Shown here piece after piece: positions 27,689-36,514 of a stretch of DNA of 64,000 bases. Within the stretch, counting starts at the first letter, position 1; each line of letters starts with the position of its first letter. Location: NCBI GenBank assembly GCA_019359175.1, contig JAHHHU010000004.1:248001-312000 (forward strand), given 5' to 3'. The translations under genes were made by a program, and so were the position numbers. Source of the stretch: Phormidium tanganyikae FI6-MK23. Its GTDB lineage: Bacteria; Cyanobacteriota; Cyanobacteriia; Leptolyngbyales; Leptolyngbyaceae. The notes beneath the pieces were generated by a model that saw only the letters and a list, made by a program, of their open reading frames with translations, made no database searches and was not told the origin of the DNA.

Positions 27689-28934
27689 CAGGAACCCCTC
27701 CTGTCATCGAATTATCCTCACCGAATGCGTGGGTGTAGAAGATCTGATCTTGGGTAAATGCTTCAAAATAGCCGCCTGTGAGTCGGGGGAGCGACTTTGC
27801 ATTCGGCAGCAGGATATCTTGACCTAGCCCGTTCAACACAACCGAGTTAACGCGCCGCACCCCGAGAACATTCCGCAGTACGAATTCCAGGTCATTGAGG
27901 TTGACGTAATCGGATTCTGCATAGGTTGTAGGGCTGAGAAAAGCTTGCAGAGCGCCGCGCATCTCATCGAAGACATCCTCTGGATCAAATCCGTCAAAGA
28001 TCTGAACAATCGCTTTGACTTCAATTTGAATGAGTTCGACTGGAGTGAAGTAGACCGTAGTTCCTAATGGAACCAATCCACTCAATCGGGCTTGGATATC
28101 ATTGCACTCAGCTTCACTCGGTAGAGACTGATCGCTCCTGACTCCGAATACATGAACGCTGCCGATTTGATAGGTAATACCGTCTGCGCCGATCAGCGGA
28201 AGTGCGATCGCTCGACTGCCTGACCCTAAGAAATCTTCTGCCACCCGTTCGTAGTCACTCTTGACGATCAAGGTATCGCGCCGCCGAATCGCTTCTAAGG
28301 CACGAGACTCAACCTGCTCCAGGGACTCAGGATTACTCCCGCCGAATGCTGCCTCTAAATTCCGAACTTCGCTTAAGTTGGCGTAAGGAACGGTGAACAA
28401 GGTTAATACCCCTGCGGGAACATTCCCGACTTCCCCGACCTGGGTGCATTCTGCAATCACTGATCCAGAACTGTTGCCGGGTGTGATAACTAAAGCTTCT
28501 AAGGTGACAAAGGTGAGATCGATGTCGTTCGAGCTAAGGAGTGTTGCATCCGGTCGCACCTCAAAGCCTGCTGGAATCTGATAGCTGCTTGTGATTGCGG
28601 TTGAGAGTATGAAGGTTAGTTCTACCCGCGCCCGCTGTCCGAGTGACCGCTGAACCCCCGCTAAACGAAGGTAAGCAACGGCTAAGGCTCTCGGTAGTTT
28701 GTTGACATACCAAAGGATTTCAGACCCTAGCCGCGCTAAAGTTCGATTGAAAACTGCTAAGGGATTGTGGGTCGTGGTATCGTTCAGCCGCCCGCCCGAT
28801 CGATTAAACCCATCGAGCATCGACTCCTCAGCCAGTTCTTCCTCATTTCGCGGGTCTAGAACCGGATAAGGAATCAAACTACCTTCATCACTGGAGTTTG
28901 TATTTGGATTAAATGTAACAGAGGTGTCGGTCAT
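27681..28934 (-). CDS. Baseplate protein J (gpJ/gp47-like)
   Basis: The start is placed at the ATG at 28934 (MTDTSVTFNPN), 15 codons inside the longest frame, because it overlaps the upstream stop as ATGA, the pattern used across this cluster. The protein is 417 aa. The central part FEVRPDATLLSS...ALVITPGNSSGSVIAECTQVGEVGNVPAGVLT and the RRDTLIVKSDYERVAEDFLG block are characteristic of Baseplate_J family members. It forms the wedge of the contractile baseplate with the gp25-like and gpI-like proteins. Confidence 0.88.
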   Translation of the reverse strand: MTDTSVTFNPNTNSSDEGSLIPYPVLDPRNEEELAEESMLDGFNRSGGRLNDTTTHNPLAVFNRTLARLGSEILWYVNKLPRALAVAYLRLAGVQRSLGQRARVELTFILSTAITSSYQIPAGFEVRPDATLLSSNDIDLTFVTLEALVITPGNSSGSVIAECTQVGEVGNVPAGVLTLFTVPYANLSEVRNLEAAFGGSNPESLEQVESRALEAIRRRDTLIVKSDYERVAEDFLGSGSRAIALPLIGADGITYQIGSVHVFGVRSDQSLPSEAECNDIQARLSGLVPLGTTVYFTPVELIQIEVKAIVQIFDGFDPEDVFDEMRGALQAFLSPTTYAESDYVNLNDLEFVLRNVLGVRRVNSVVLNGLGQDILLPNAKSLPRLTGGYFEAFTQDQIFYTHAFGEDNSMTGGVPDV

Positions 28935-29284
28935 AGTCGGAGGGAGATTGCGGGTTGAGGAATATTCGAGATCGACCAATCGATGCGGAGATCGAGCAAG
29001 CCGTTTTCACCGAATTGACCAGAGCAACGAATGTCCAGCGTTGGGTAGTCAGGTAACAGTAAGGCTCTTAATCGGGCTTCAGTATCTCGAACGATCGCGC
29101 CCGCATCAGGTAGGGAATCAAATAATCGATTTGGTACGCCATAGTTAGGCAAGGTTAAATACTCGCCCGGTTCAATCGTGAGAACGTGCATAATGGCATT
29201 TCTCACGACGTCTGAATCTTCAGACACCGCAAGCCCGCCGCCAGAGAGTTCTAGCGGGAATCGGATCGAACGAATGGTGGTCAT
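28931..29284 (-). CDS. Baseplate wedge protein (gp25/gpW-like)
   Basis: A 117-aa protein matching the GPW_gp25 family. It has the hallmark IMHVLTIEPGEYLTLPNYGVPNRLF, followed by LRALLLPDYPTLDI. In contractile tails this small protein bridges sheath and baseplate and is structurally lysozyme-like but not enzymatic. It overlaps gpV upstream (TGATG) and gpJ downstream (ATGA), so translation is coupled. Confidence 0.87.
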   Translation of the reverse strand: MTTIRSIRFPLELSGGGLAVSEDSDVVRNAIMHVLTIEPGEYLTLPNYGVPNRLFDSLPDAGAIVRDTEARLRALLLPDYPTLDIRCSGQFGENGLLDLRIDWSISNIPQPAISLRL

Positions 29285-29994
29285 CAGTAGCCTCGTTGAA
29301 CTAACGTATCGCCATCCGAATCGAGACCGCCCAAGGTCACAGCGGACTGACCGTTTAGCGTGAAATCAGCCAGGTTTACGATTTGAATCGCTGCACCATT
29401 CGCATCCCAAGCCCACTCCGCTCCGTCAGCACCTCCGCCCAACACCCATTTCTGACCAGAAGCCGCGCCTACCACGACAAAGCCTGCTTCATTTAGTTCT
29501 AAATAAGCGCCCGCCGTGTTCTGTAATCGGATCGACCTGCCGCAATCAATCGTGAAATCATCGCCTGTCGTAGTCTTGCTTTGCTGCTTAATGTCGATCT
29601 CAGACTTACCTTGAATCGTAGTCTTCACATCCCCGTCGATTTCTTGGTAGCTATCCAATGCGGCATCGCCTTTATCGAGTGCGGGGTTGGGACTATTGAT
29701 CACTGTGCCGAGGCAGATCAGCGCATGGGGATTCCCTTGGATCGCCCCGACTAAGACCGTTTGACCCACGCGCGGCAGCGGATCGTCGATACTGGGGCTT
29801 AACTGAAGTCTTCGTACCCAATCGCTTTCCAGCCCAGGTTTAGAAGCCAGAGTCACTTTGATGCGACGATTTCCAGTCGGGTCGCGATTCGAGGTAACGA
29901 CAGCTAGTTCTAGGTAGAGATTGCGCCCGTTTAACTCTGCTGCCGCCCGAGCCGCAACGTTGGCGTTATTGAGAGCATTGAAGATGTTATCCAT
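29284..29994 (-). CDS. Baseplate assembly protein V (gpV/gp5-VgrG OB-fold)
   Basis: A 236-aa protein. Residues ~20-100 form the OB-fold (NRRIKVTLASKPGLESDWVRRL ... PRVGQTVLVGAIQGNPHALICLG). A beta-helical needle region follows (YQEIDGDVKTTIQGKSEIDIKQQS, GRSIRLQNTAGAYLELNEAG). It would form the central spike that punctures the envelope. The C-terminus lacks an obvious HxH iron-binding tip or PAAR motif. It sits between the hub/lysin gene and the gp25-like gene. Confidence 0.82.
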   Translation of the reverse strand: MDNIFNALNNANVAARAAAELNGRNLYLELAVVTSNRDPTGNRRIKVTLASKPGLESDWVRRLQLSPSIDDPLPRVGQTVLVGAIQGNPHALICLGTVINSPNPALDKGDAALDSYQEIDGDVKTTIQGKSEIDIKQQSKTTTGDDFTIDCGRSIRLQNTAGAYLELNEAGFVVVGAASGQKWVLGGGADGAEWAWDANGAAIQIVNLADFTLNGQSAVTLGGLDSDGDTLVQRGY

Positions 29995-30018
29995 GAATCT
30001 CTTGATGTGTGAGCCGCA

Positions 30019-32301
30019 CTACCCTGCCATCGGAGGCGCACCTTCTTTGGGAAGGATGTCTCTGGGGTTAACTGAGACTTGCCCGCCTGGTCTTCTTACT
30101 TCAAAGTGGAGGTGAATTTGGTATTGATTCATCGTTTGTCCTGAGCCACCCCGGACTGCGATCTGAGACCCTTTAGTGACTCGTTGACCCTGTTGGACTT
30201 GGATCGAGGCGAGATGAGCGTACCAAGTCTCCCAACCGTCGTCGTGACGAATAATCACTAATTTTCCATAGTCATCAATCAATTCGTTCCGAGCCGTGAC
30301 AACTTGACCATCTCGGGCGGCGACGACTTGATCAGGGGTGTAGCCCCCGATATCCGTTCCGTGGTGCATTCTTCCGCGAGCATTTCCCCATTCGCAGCGA
30401 GGGCCGCAAGTGTTTCCAGTCATCGGCCACATCCACTCTCCCGGCGGAACGGGTTGAGAATTTGTTTGACCCTTCGCAACCGTGGTAAAACTCCCTTTGT
30501 TTAGCTCCTGCTCGGGAACCTTCAAATCTTGTGGAGAGAACGCCTGAATCTGCGATCGCAGACTGCCCAAGTCATAGTCATGAACAATCTGATCGATCAT
30601 CCAAATTCGATTAAACACCGGTCGGGGGTGTCCTGCGGTATTGAAAGCCGATGCCACATCTAGACGCAAAATTGCGGGAGTGGTGGGGATATCGAAGGTA
30701 CTGGGCAATGCCTTCACTCGCTTCAAGACATAACGAGTCGCTGCCCCTGCACTGGTGGGATTAGAAACGGGCGGTGGGGTGGATGCCCCTGTTGAACCCG
30801 GAGTTAAGGGTGTGGGCGCGTTCAGAATCGCAGTGAATTCTTGCTGTTCGCGTCGCCTCAGTTGTCGCTCTGGTTCTGACTGTAGCCGAGTGATCTGACC
30901 CGTCTGGGCATCAATCATCGTCTTGGCCTCATCTCGGACACTGCTCTCGCTCGAAGCGGTAAACTTTGTACTCGCATCTTGCACTTCTTGTAGCTGAGAG
31001 GTTGCTTGATCACTCAGCGACCACGTATCTAGTTCGCCGCCCAGGTAATACAAAATGAATCCTGTGTCGGTCGCAGGGGGGCGCGTGAAGATTAAGGTTC
31101 CTCCTTTGTCTGAGATCGAGAAGCCGTGAAACTGACATTCCCGCATCAGTAGCTGATAGTCGGTTAGCCCGGATTGATCCACATACTGCAATGTAATATT
31201 TGCCATTGCGGGATCAGTCTTGGCAGTTAAGCCATAAGCCGCCGCGACTCGTTGGGCAAGCTGGGTCAGAGTAATCGTCTTAAAGGCCGTGTTTCGCTTG
31301 ATCCGATTCATTGCCGCCCGAATCGATTGACCACTAAAAGTCGTTGTGCCCGCATGAGCAGTATCTGTCTTGGTATGAATAAATTCGGCTGTGAGTAACG
31401 TCCGGTTATTCTCAAACCCCAGGCGCACTTCGATCACTCGTCCCTTCGCTGACACTTCTTCTGCATCAGGGAGCTGTTGAGAGGAAGCGGTAGATGCCAC
31501 AGGTTGATTTGTCGAAGCGTTGGCTTGAACCCCGGGCAGTTGTTTCAGCCATTTTTGATAAAAGTTTTCATAGTCCTGCCGCCACAATCCGCCTTGAATA
31601 TTCGTATACGCGGTTTGACGATTGCTATCCGGTGTAGGCATCCAGCGATCAATTCCACCCGCACCCGTCCAGCCCTCTTTCATTCCTGAAACTAACAAAG
31701 TGGTGGAGACATCGGGGCGAAGTGCGAGATCGGGATTTCCTACTAAATCGAGTCCTAAACGACTGCCCCATTTGCGATAGTTATCTACACCTGTAATCTG
31801 AGCTAAACCGCGCCCGCCGTACTGCCCGAACTGCCCGCCCTCATTGTTATAAGCTTGGTGGTTGAAGGAACTCTCACCTTCTGCTACAGCTAAAAGAAAG
31901 GCGATCTTTTGGGGTGCGGTGATTCCTTGTCGTCGGGCTTCAGCAATGATGGCAGGAGGCACGTCAGCGATCGCACTGCTATTGGCTCCTGATAGTCCAG
32001 GATTTGTGGAAGATGCGCTAGGTTGAGAACTCTGTTCTGGAGGGAGTCCGCGAATCCCTTGTTCTCGGAACGTCGTCTCGATATACTTTGCCGCAATCTT
32101 GTTGTCGCGATCATTTAGCTTAACCGTGCAGCCGGAGGAGCGACTATTTCTAGATAACGTCACATTGGCACTGACTAAGATGCCGTCCCCGGTGCGAAAC
32201 GTATCGCCGCGACGATAATCCGCTGCACTGCTCAGATCCACATCATTCGCGTCTGAGATCGAGACTTGGCAATAGCCACAAATTAGTCTTTCACGCGCCA
32301 T
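30019..32301 (-). CDS. Tail hub protein fused to GH19-like lysozyme and M23 endopeptidase domains
   Basis: The start is chosen at the ATG at 32301, four codons inside the longest frame, because it overlaps the upstream stop (TGATG). This gives 760 aa. Residue numbers below count from the longer frame. Residues ~1-85 and ~290-620 look like a gpD/gp27-type hub (VIEVRLGFENNRTLLTAEF, ITLTQLAQRVAAAYGL). Inserted at ~115-265 is a muramidase/chitinase-like domain: AFLLAVAEGESSF, then GRGLAQITGVDNYRKWG and GNPDLAL, the GH19 endolysin pattern. The end (~625-750) is an M23 zinc peptidase with HHGTD, WYAHL and HLHFEV ligands. One virion protein could thus cut both glycan and peptide of peptidoglycan during DNA entry. 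Confidence 0.82.
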   Translation of the reverse strand: MARERLICGYCQVSISDANDVDLSSAADYRRGDTFRTGDGILVSANVTLSRNSRSSGCTVKLNDRDNKIAAKYIETTFREQGIRGLPPEQSSQPSASSTNPGLSGANSSAIADVPPAIIAEARRQGITAPQKIAFLLAVAEGESSFNHQAYNNEGGQFGQYGGRGLAQITGVDNYRKWGSRLGLDLVGNPDLALRPDVSTTLLVSGMKEGWTGAGGIDRWMPTPDSNRQTAYTNIQGGLWRQDYENFYQKWLKQLPGVQANASTNQPVASTASSQQLPDAEEVSAKGRVIEVRLGFENNRTLLTAEFIHTKTDTAHAGTTTFSGQSIRAAMNRIKRNTAFKTITLTQLAQRVAAAYGLTAKTDPAMANITLQYVDQSGLTDYQLLMRECQFHGFSISDKGGTLIFTRPPATDTGFILYYLGGELDTWSLSDQATSQLQEVQDASTKFTASSESSVRDEAKTMIDAQTGQITRLQSEPERQLRRREQQEFTAILNAPTPLTPGSTGASTPPPVSNPTSAGAATRYVLKRVKALPSTFDIPTTPAILRLDVASAFNTAGHPRPVFNRIWMIDQIVHDYDLGSLRSQIQAFSPQDLKVPEQELNKGSFTTVAKGQTNSQPVPPGEWMWPMTGNTCGPRCEWGNARGRMHHGTDIGGYTPDQVVAARDGQVVTARNELIDDYGKLVIIRHDDGWETWYAHLASIQVQQGQRVTKGSQIAVRGGSGQTMNQYQIHLHFEVRRPGGQVSVNPRDILPKEGAPPMAG

Positions 32302-32582
32302 CAGAATAACCACGAAATACGTTCGATTACAGACTTGAGTTTTTGAGTGCCATCCGCGAGAACGGTATCGACTTGCTGTTTGACTTGATCGACCTTGGCA
32401 TTAATCGCTGACACATTCTCCAGAGACTCTGGGGTGAACGTTCCGATCTCCGGTAAGATTCCCGCTGGAATCTCGAACGGCGCGACGTTTAACGCATCCA
32501 GCACTTCTCGATAGAATGTCGTAGAACCGAATCGCTCTAACGCAATCGATTCAAGGTTTTGGCTTAAAGGTTCCGCGCTCAT
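32301..32582 (-). CDS. Small tail protein, LysM/gpX-like
   Basis: A 93-aa protein. The first half (NLESIALERFGSTTFYREVLDALN...EIPAGILPEIGTF) follows the LysM-like layout of tail X proteins, in which a short domain follows the tube-initiator. The second half is a coiled coil (INAKVDQVKQQVDTVL). It overlaps the hub gene by one base (TGATG) and the preceding gene by 32 bp. It probably helps join tape measure, tube and hub. Confidence 0.6.
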   Translation of the reverse strand: MSAEPLSQNLESIALERFGSTTFYREVLDALNVAPFEIPAGILPEIGTFTPESLENVSAINAKVDQVKQQVDTVLADGTQKLKSVIERISWLF

Positions 32583-33327
32583 TAGTGCCTATGGTGGAGA
32601 GAGTTTTACCTGTTGAATCGGTGATGGCGACCGCGCGGGTTTGGGGATTCGTCAAGATGCGATATTGACCCAGCTTCACTCGCTGTTGGAGACTGCTTGG
32701 CAACTTCAGCGGATTTTGTTTAATCCAAGCGATCGCGCCTTTACTTCCGGCTTCGAGTTCACGGCTCGACAACTTAGGTGAGACCTGCTGAGTGCTTCCG
32801 GGTGTCGCGGGTGTGGGTCGATTCGACAGCACTTCGATCAGCGTCATCGAACCTTCAGCGTGAACCGGGAAGCCGGAGCTGTTCCACATCTTTTCACTAA
32901 AGTCGAAGCCTGTGACGACGCAGGATTCTAAGCGACGAGTGCCCCAAACAAAGGAACACACCGGGGCGGCGAACTTTTGATTTGCAGGATCACAGCGGGT
33001 TAACTTCACTCCGGCATCAAGTAGCGGCTGGAGCGAGGCTTGATGTTGAGGGGACATCAGGATCAAGCCATTCAGCGTCAGTTGCAGAGCTTCTCCATAG
33101 CGATATTGCAGTCGAGGAATATTTGTTCCGGCAGAAGGTAGCGACTCATAGTTAGCGGCAACTTTCTGATCGATAGAGCTGGGATTGAGAATGAAATCAA
33201 ACCGCTCGTTTGTTCCTTCGAGTTGCAGATAGCAATAGATATCCGCAGTGGGTTGAGGGGGCTGATTCGGTTGAGCGCGTTGTTCACTTCGGAGACGAGC
33301 GACCGCTAGAGGGTTCAATCGTGGCAT
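32551..33327 (-). CDS. Tube-initiator / CIS tube-like baseplate protein
   Basis: A 258-aa protein. The core YCYLQLEGTNERFDFILNPSSIDQKVAANYESL...IPRLQYRYGEALQLTLNGLIL resembles the contractile injection system tube/baseplate family (gp53- or Afp7-like) that starts the inner tube. A later segment, VTGFDFSEKMWNSSGFPVHAEGSMTLIEV, is typical of the same fold. The gene lies 3 bp after the tape-measure stop, the normal position. The C-terminal ~80 residues are not recognised. Confidence 0.68.
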   Translation of the reverse strand: MPRLNPLAVARLRSEQRAQPNQPPQPTADIYCYLQLEGTNERFDFILNPSSIDQKVAANYESLPSAGTNIPRLQYRYGEALQLTLNGLILMSPQHQASLQPLLDAGVKLTRCDPANQKFAAPVCSFVWGTRRLESCVVTGFDFSEKMWNSSGFPVHAEGSMTLIEVLSNRPTPATPGSTQQVSPKLSSRELEAGSKGAIAWIKQNPLKLPSSLQQRVKLGQYRILTNPQTRAVAITDSTGKTLSTIGTNERGTFKPKP

Positions 33328-33330
33328 AGC

Positions 33331-35469
33331 TTAGAGGCTCGACAGTTGATATTGATTCCAGCGTTGTTCGATCTGGTTCATGACTAAGTTCGCGAGTGAT
33401 TCTTCGTTCATACCCGGTGCGGGATTGACGACGATTTGGGGTGCGAAGGTTGAGCCGCCGCGCGTTCTTGTAGCAGAGACTAAACTGACGAGATCCCGCT
33501 GTTGAGCACGGTTGAGAATCGTTTCTGAGGTGTTGGCGATAGCGAGGTTAGAACCAGAGGGCATCAGTGCAGTTTCGCGGGCGATCGCACTAAATAGTGA
33601 ACCGACATTGAGACCTGCTGCATGGTTGGATACCGCTTGTCCCGTAACCATGCCTTTGACTGTCCCAATCGGGTTGGCAAGGAATCCTTTGATTCTTTCA
33701 ACAGAATCCTGGAACCAAGTCTGAACGGACTCTACGATTCTTTGGACGCTGTTTTGCACAGACCCGATAAAGCTCGTAAAGGTGCTGCCGATCGAGGTGA
33801 TGACTTTGTTGATCACGCCGCCGATCCAATCTTTTACTGAGTTGAAGGCATTTACCGCGCTGTCTTTAATCCAAGTCCAGGTGTTAGAAAACCACTGGGT
33901 AATCGCACTCCAATTATCGACAATGGCTTTTACAAGCCCCACAACGAGTAACCCTACACCCGCAGCAACCAAAACAGGGAATCCAACGGTCGCAGCCACT
34001 ACCGCTGCAATTGCAGCCGCAGTCGAAGAGGCTGCGAATGCGATGACAGCGGATGAGATGGCGGCGGCAAGGGCAACCCCAATCGCGTTAATCGCGAATG
34101 TAGCTAGAATTCCACCGAGAATTGCGAGTCCTGCTGTGACATACGTTGACCAATCCAGGTTCATCAGAAAGGAACCTAAACCCTTAAACGCCGCTCCGAT
34201 CCCCGTTCCAATACTGCTGAACAGTTTGCCATAGTCGATAGATGCCCCTGCTTGTCCCAGCTTCGCGAGTGCAGAGTCGATCAAATCCGCCAGGGTCTTT
34301 CCAATTTGTTCAGGCTTGAGGCGTTCACCAATATCCGATAAAGAAACTGAATCCAGTGCATCGGCGGCTCCCTTCGCCCAGGAAGTCACCGTCATGATGC
34401 CGTCATAGAGGGCTTTCATGGGATCAGTATTGAGACCCATACCGCGCAGCTTTTCACCGACTTCAGTAAAGAAACCGCTGCCTCCAAATAAAGACTCGAG
34501 GAGAGAGGCAAACCCATCTATTACGGTGCGAGACTTACCGTTCAAGGTAGTCACTTCTTTGAGGAACCCAAACACTCCTGTATCTTGATCGAATAATGCG
34601 TGTTGAATCGTTTCAATTTGAGTCCCAGCGGTCGCCTCAAGGTCACGAAGCATCTCTGGGGGTGCGAGTCCTTTTGTCGCTGCCTCAAAGATCTTCACCC
34701 GCTGCTGGAGTGTGATACCAAATCAACTTTTCATTGCAACAGATCCTCGCCCCCTAAATCCCCCATCCTGGGGGCCTTTGAGTAGTCTCCATAGTCCATC
34801 TGTTGCAGTCTATTTTCAATTTGGTATGAGGTCTTCAATTTTCCTTCCCTCACCGTAGATCTTTTTCGAGGCTTTTTGAAGTTCGCCCAGCAAGCCCGGC
34901 ATTCGCTCATTCAGCTTCAGAATACTCAATTCACTGTCAGACGCACCCTCAGCAAACTTGGTAAAGAAGAGTTGAATGTCTGAGTTTTGGATACCGCTGG
35001 CGGGGTCTTTTAATAGTCCGAGTGTCTTCGTCAGTGATAACGCTTGCTCTTTGAATGCTTTCTCATCAAAGATGCCATCGACCGAATTCGCTTTGATTAG
35101 GGTATCCGAGATCGCTAAACCTAAGTCCTTGTAGCCCTGAGTATTCCCCGGCAACGACGCTGCCATCGCCCCAAACTCTTTGTTCAGATCCTTGACCAAC
35201 TTCGTGCCATAGGCATAGTCTTTGTTGGTCATCGCTCCGAATTGACCCGCGAGTTTAATCACGGATTGCTGCATATCAGAGGCTTCAGAAAAGCGGTTCG
35301 TTAATGCACCCACCGCCCCAGCCGCTTGCGAAAGGGCGCTCGTATACATATTCCCTAGAAAGACCGCGCCCGCACCTAACCCTCGTGTCTGTGACCCCAA
35401 CCCTTTTAGAATTGGAGATAATTTGTCCAGTGCATCTAAAATCACTGTGATTTTGTTCTGTCCAGACAT
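33331..35469 (-). pseudogene. Tail tape-measure protein gene, split by a MITE
   Basis: The N-terminal frame (35469 to 34816) encodes 217 aa and the C-terminal frame (34698 to 33331) 455 aa. Between them lies a 111-bp element that brings an in-frame TGA stop after EDLIPN. Removing the element plus one TGA target copy restores a single 674-codon frame through EDLTLQQRVKIFEAA. The protein has the tape-measure pattern: an N-terminal helical chaperone-binding part, then hydrophobic segments (~420-490: LAILGGILATFAINAIGVALAA) and amphipathic repeats. Tape-measure length sets tail length and the protein is essential. This interrupted copy should therefore block normal tail assembly, unless the halves cooperate or the element excises. 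Confidence 0.88.
34716..34826. mobile_element. 111-bp MITE inserted in the tape-measure gene
   Basis: Both ends read TACCAAAT, then 11 unmatched bases, then TGCAACAGAT, in opposite orientation. The flanks carry the 3-bp duplication TGA (34713-34715 and 34827-34829). A second hairpin, CCCCCATCCTGGGGG, lies inside. No coding capacity. It inserts in the minus-strand gene so that the target duplication keeps frame but the element supplies a stop. The parent transposase family is not identified. Confidence 0.9.
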
Positions 35470-35681
35470 TACTCAGATTCCTGTTTTGATTGGGATTCTT
35501 GAAGGGCTTCGTTGCGGACTTCGATCAGAAATAGCACCCGCCAGAGAGGGAGTTGGCAGGCGTGAATAAAGAAACTGTTGTAGTCGCCACCGCAGGCGTT
35601 CAACAGGGCTTTGGTGAGCGTCCAGTGGCTAAAGGAGCGTTCTTCGATCGTCCACCAAATCTCTCCTTCCCTAAGCGCCAA
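35469..35681 (-). CDS. Second tail-assembly-chaperone frame
   Basis: A 70-aa frame starting at a TTG at 35681 and overlapping the end of the upstream chaperone gene by 11 bp. The sequence (WWTIEERSFSHWTLTKALLNACGGDYNSFFIHACQLPLW) is short and helical. The position immediately before the tape-measure gene is where most tailed phages carry a frame-shifted chaperone extension (gpG-GT, or E-E'). The relation between the frames is +1/-2. It could be made as a fusion by programmed frameshifting or by re-initiation. I see no clear slippery heptamer, so the mechanism is open. Confidence 0.55.
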   Translation of the reverse strand: MALREGEIWWTIEERSFSHWTLTKALLNACGGDYNSFFIHACQLPLWRVLFLIEVRNEALQESQSKQESE

Positions 35682-36036
35682 AGAACTCGCGAAAGTTACT
35701 CACCGCTTCAGAAACCTCCTTGAAGGCACTCATCGGTAACTTGCCCAGAGTGGCGCGGCTACAGGAACTCTCTTCACCGAAGCGGATACAGAGCAGGGTG
35801 AACAGTAAGTACACTTGCTCGGATCTAGGGAGTTCCGACATTGCGGATAAATCAAAGCCTCGCGCCGAAAGCAACTCTTCTAAACGCGGCATATCATCGA
35901 GTGTGGGTTGTCGTAGCTCGAACTCCACCTCACCCGCGCTCGTCTTTAACTTGCCGACGTAATTCCCAGTCGCGATCGGTTCTTGAGGTTCTGGGTGAGA
36001 CTCAACCGCCGCGACTTCTTCTTTTTGTTTTGACAT
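35671..36036 (-). CDS. Tail assembly chaperone
   Basis: A 121-aa protein. The pattern YVGKLKTSAGEVEFELRQPTLDDMPRLEELLSARG...LPRSEQVYLLFTLLCIRFG is like tail-tube/tape-measure chaperones of myoviruses: a short beta N-terminus followed by helices. It lies between the tube gene and the tape measure. The first ~25 residues are charged and probably disordered. Confidence 0.65.
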   Translation of the reverse strand: MSKQKEEVAAVESHPEPQEPIATGNYVGKLKTSAGEVEFELRQPTLDDMPRLEELLSARGFDLSAMSELPRSEQVYLLFTLLCIRFGEESSCSRATLGKLPMSAFKEVSEAVSNFREFFGA

Positions 36037-36042
36037 AAGTGA

Positions 36043-36483
36043 TTAGCTGCGTGTGTATTCGCCAGGAGCGATCGTGATCACGAGTTTGCTAGTGTCGGCG
36101 CTACTGCGATTGGCTTGAGCGACTTCTACACCGATGACCAAACAACCAAATAAGTTGAAGCCTTCGCCAACGGGTCGTGGGTCATCACTGCTATCGACGG
36201 GGACAACTGAAAGTTTGATTTCTTGTTCGTTGTCGCGCAGTCGTTCATATGCTGCCAGGATGGGTCGGTGAACGCGCGGGTCAAACTCGACGGAAATCGT
36301 GATGTCTTCTATCTCGACCATCCCTGCGACGGTGTACATTCGTCGCCGCACACCGTCGGGATATTTCGAGGTTTGCTTTTTCTCCTTGATGCCGCTGAAC
36401 TCACTAAAGTAAGCGTCCGGGAGTGAAGGAGAGGATACTAAATAGTGACTCTGTGTGATCGGCTTTAATCGTCGTAGTGCCAT
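36043..36483 (-). CDS. Major tail tube protein
   Basis: A 146-aa protein of the T4 gp19-like tube family. It has SHYLVSSPSLPDAYFSEFSGIKEKKQTSKYPDGVRRRMYTVAGMVEIEDITISVEFDP layout (quoted as positions ~15-72) and a strand-rich end. It forms the inner tube surrounded by the sheath encoded 31 bp upstream. Length fits the family (140-170 aa). Confidence 0.82.
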   Translation of the reverse strand: MALRRLKPITQSHYLVSSPSLPDAYFSEFSGIKEKKQTSKYPDGVRRRMYTVAGMVEIEDITISVEFDPRVHRPILAAYERLRDNEQEIKLSVVPVDSSDDPRPVGEGFNLFGCLVIGVEVAQANRSSADTSKLVITIAPGEYTRS

Positions 36484-36514
36484 GTTTGATTACCGGGTAA
36501 ATTTGAAGAGGAGT

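Noticed and set aside
33782-34234. Plus-strand frame of 150 codons opposite the tape measure
   Set aside because: Ala/Pro-rich shadow of the hydrophobic repeat region, no start signal.
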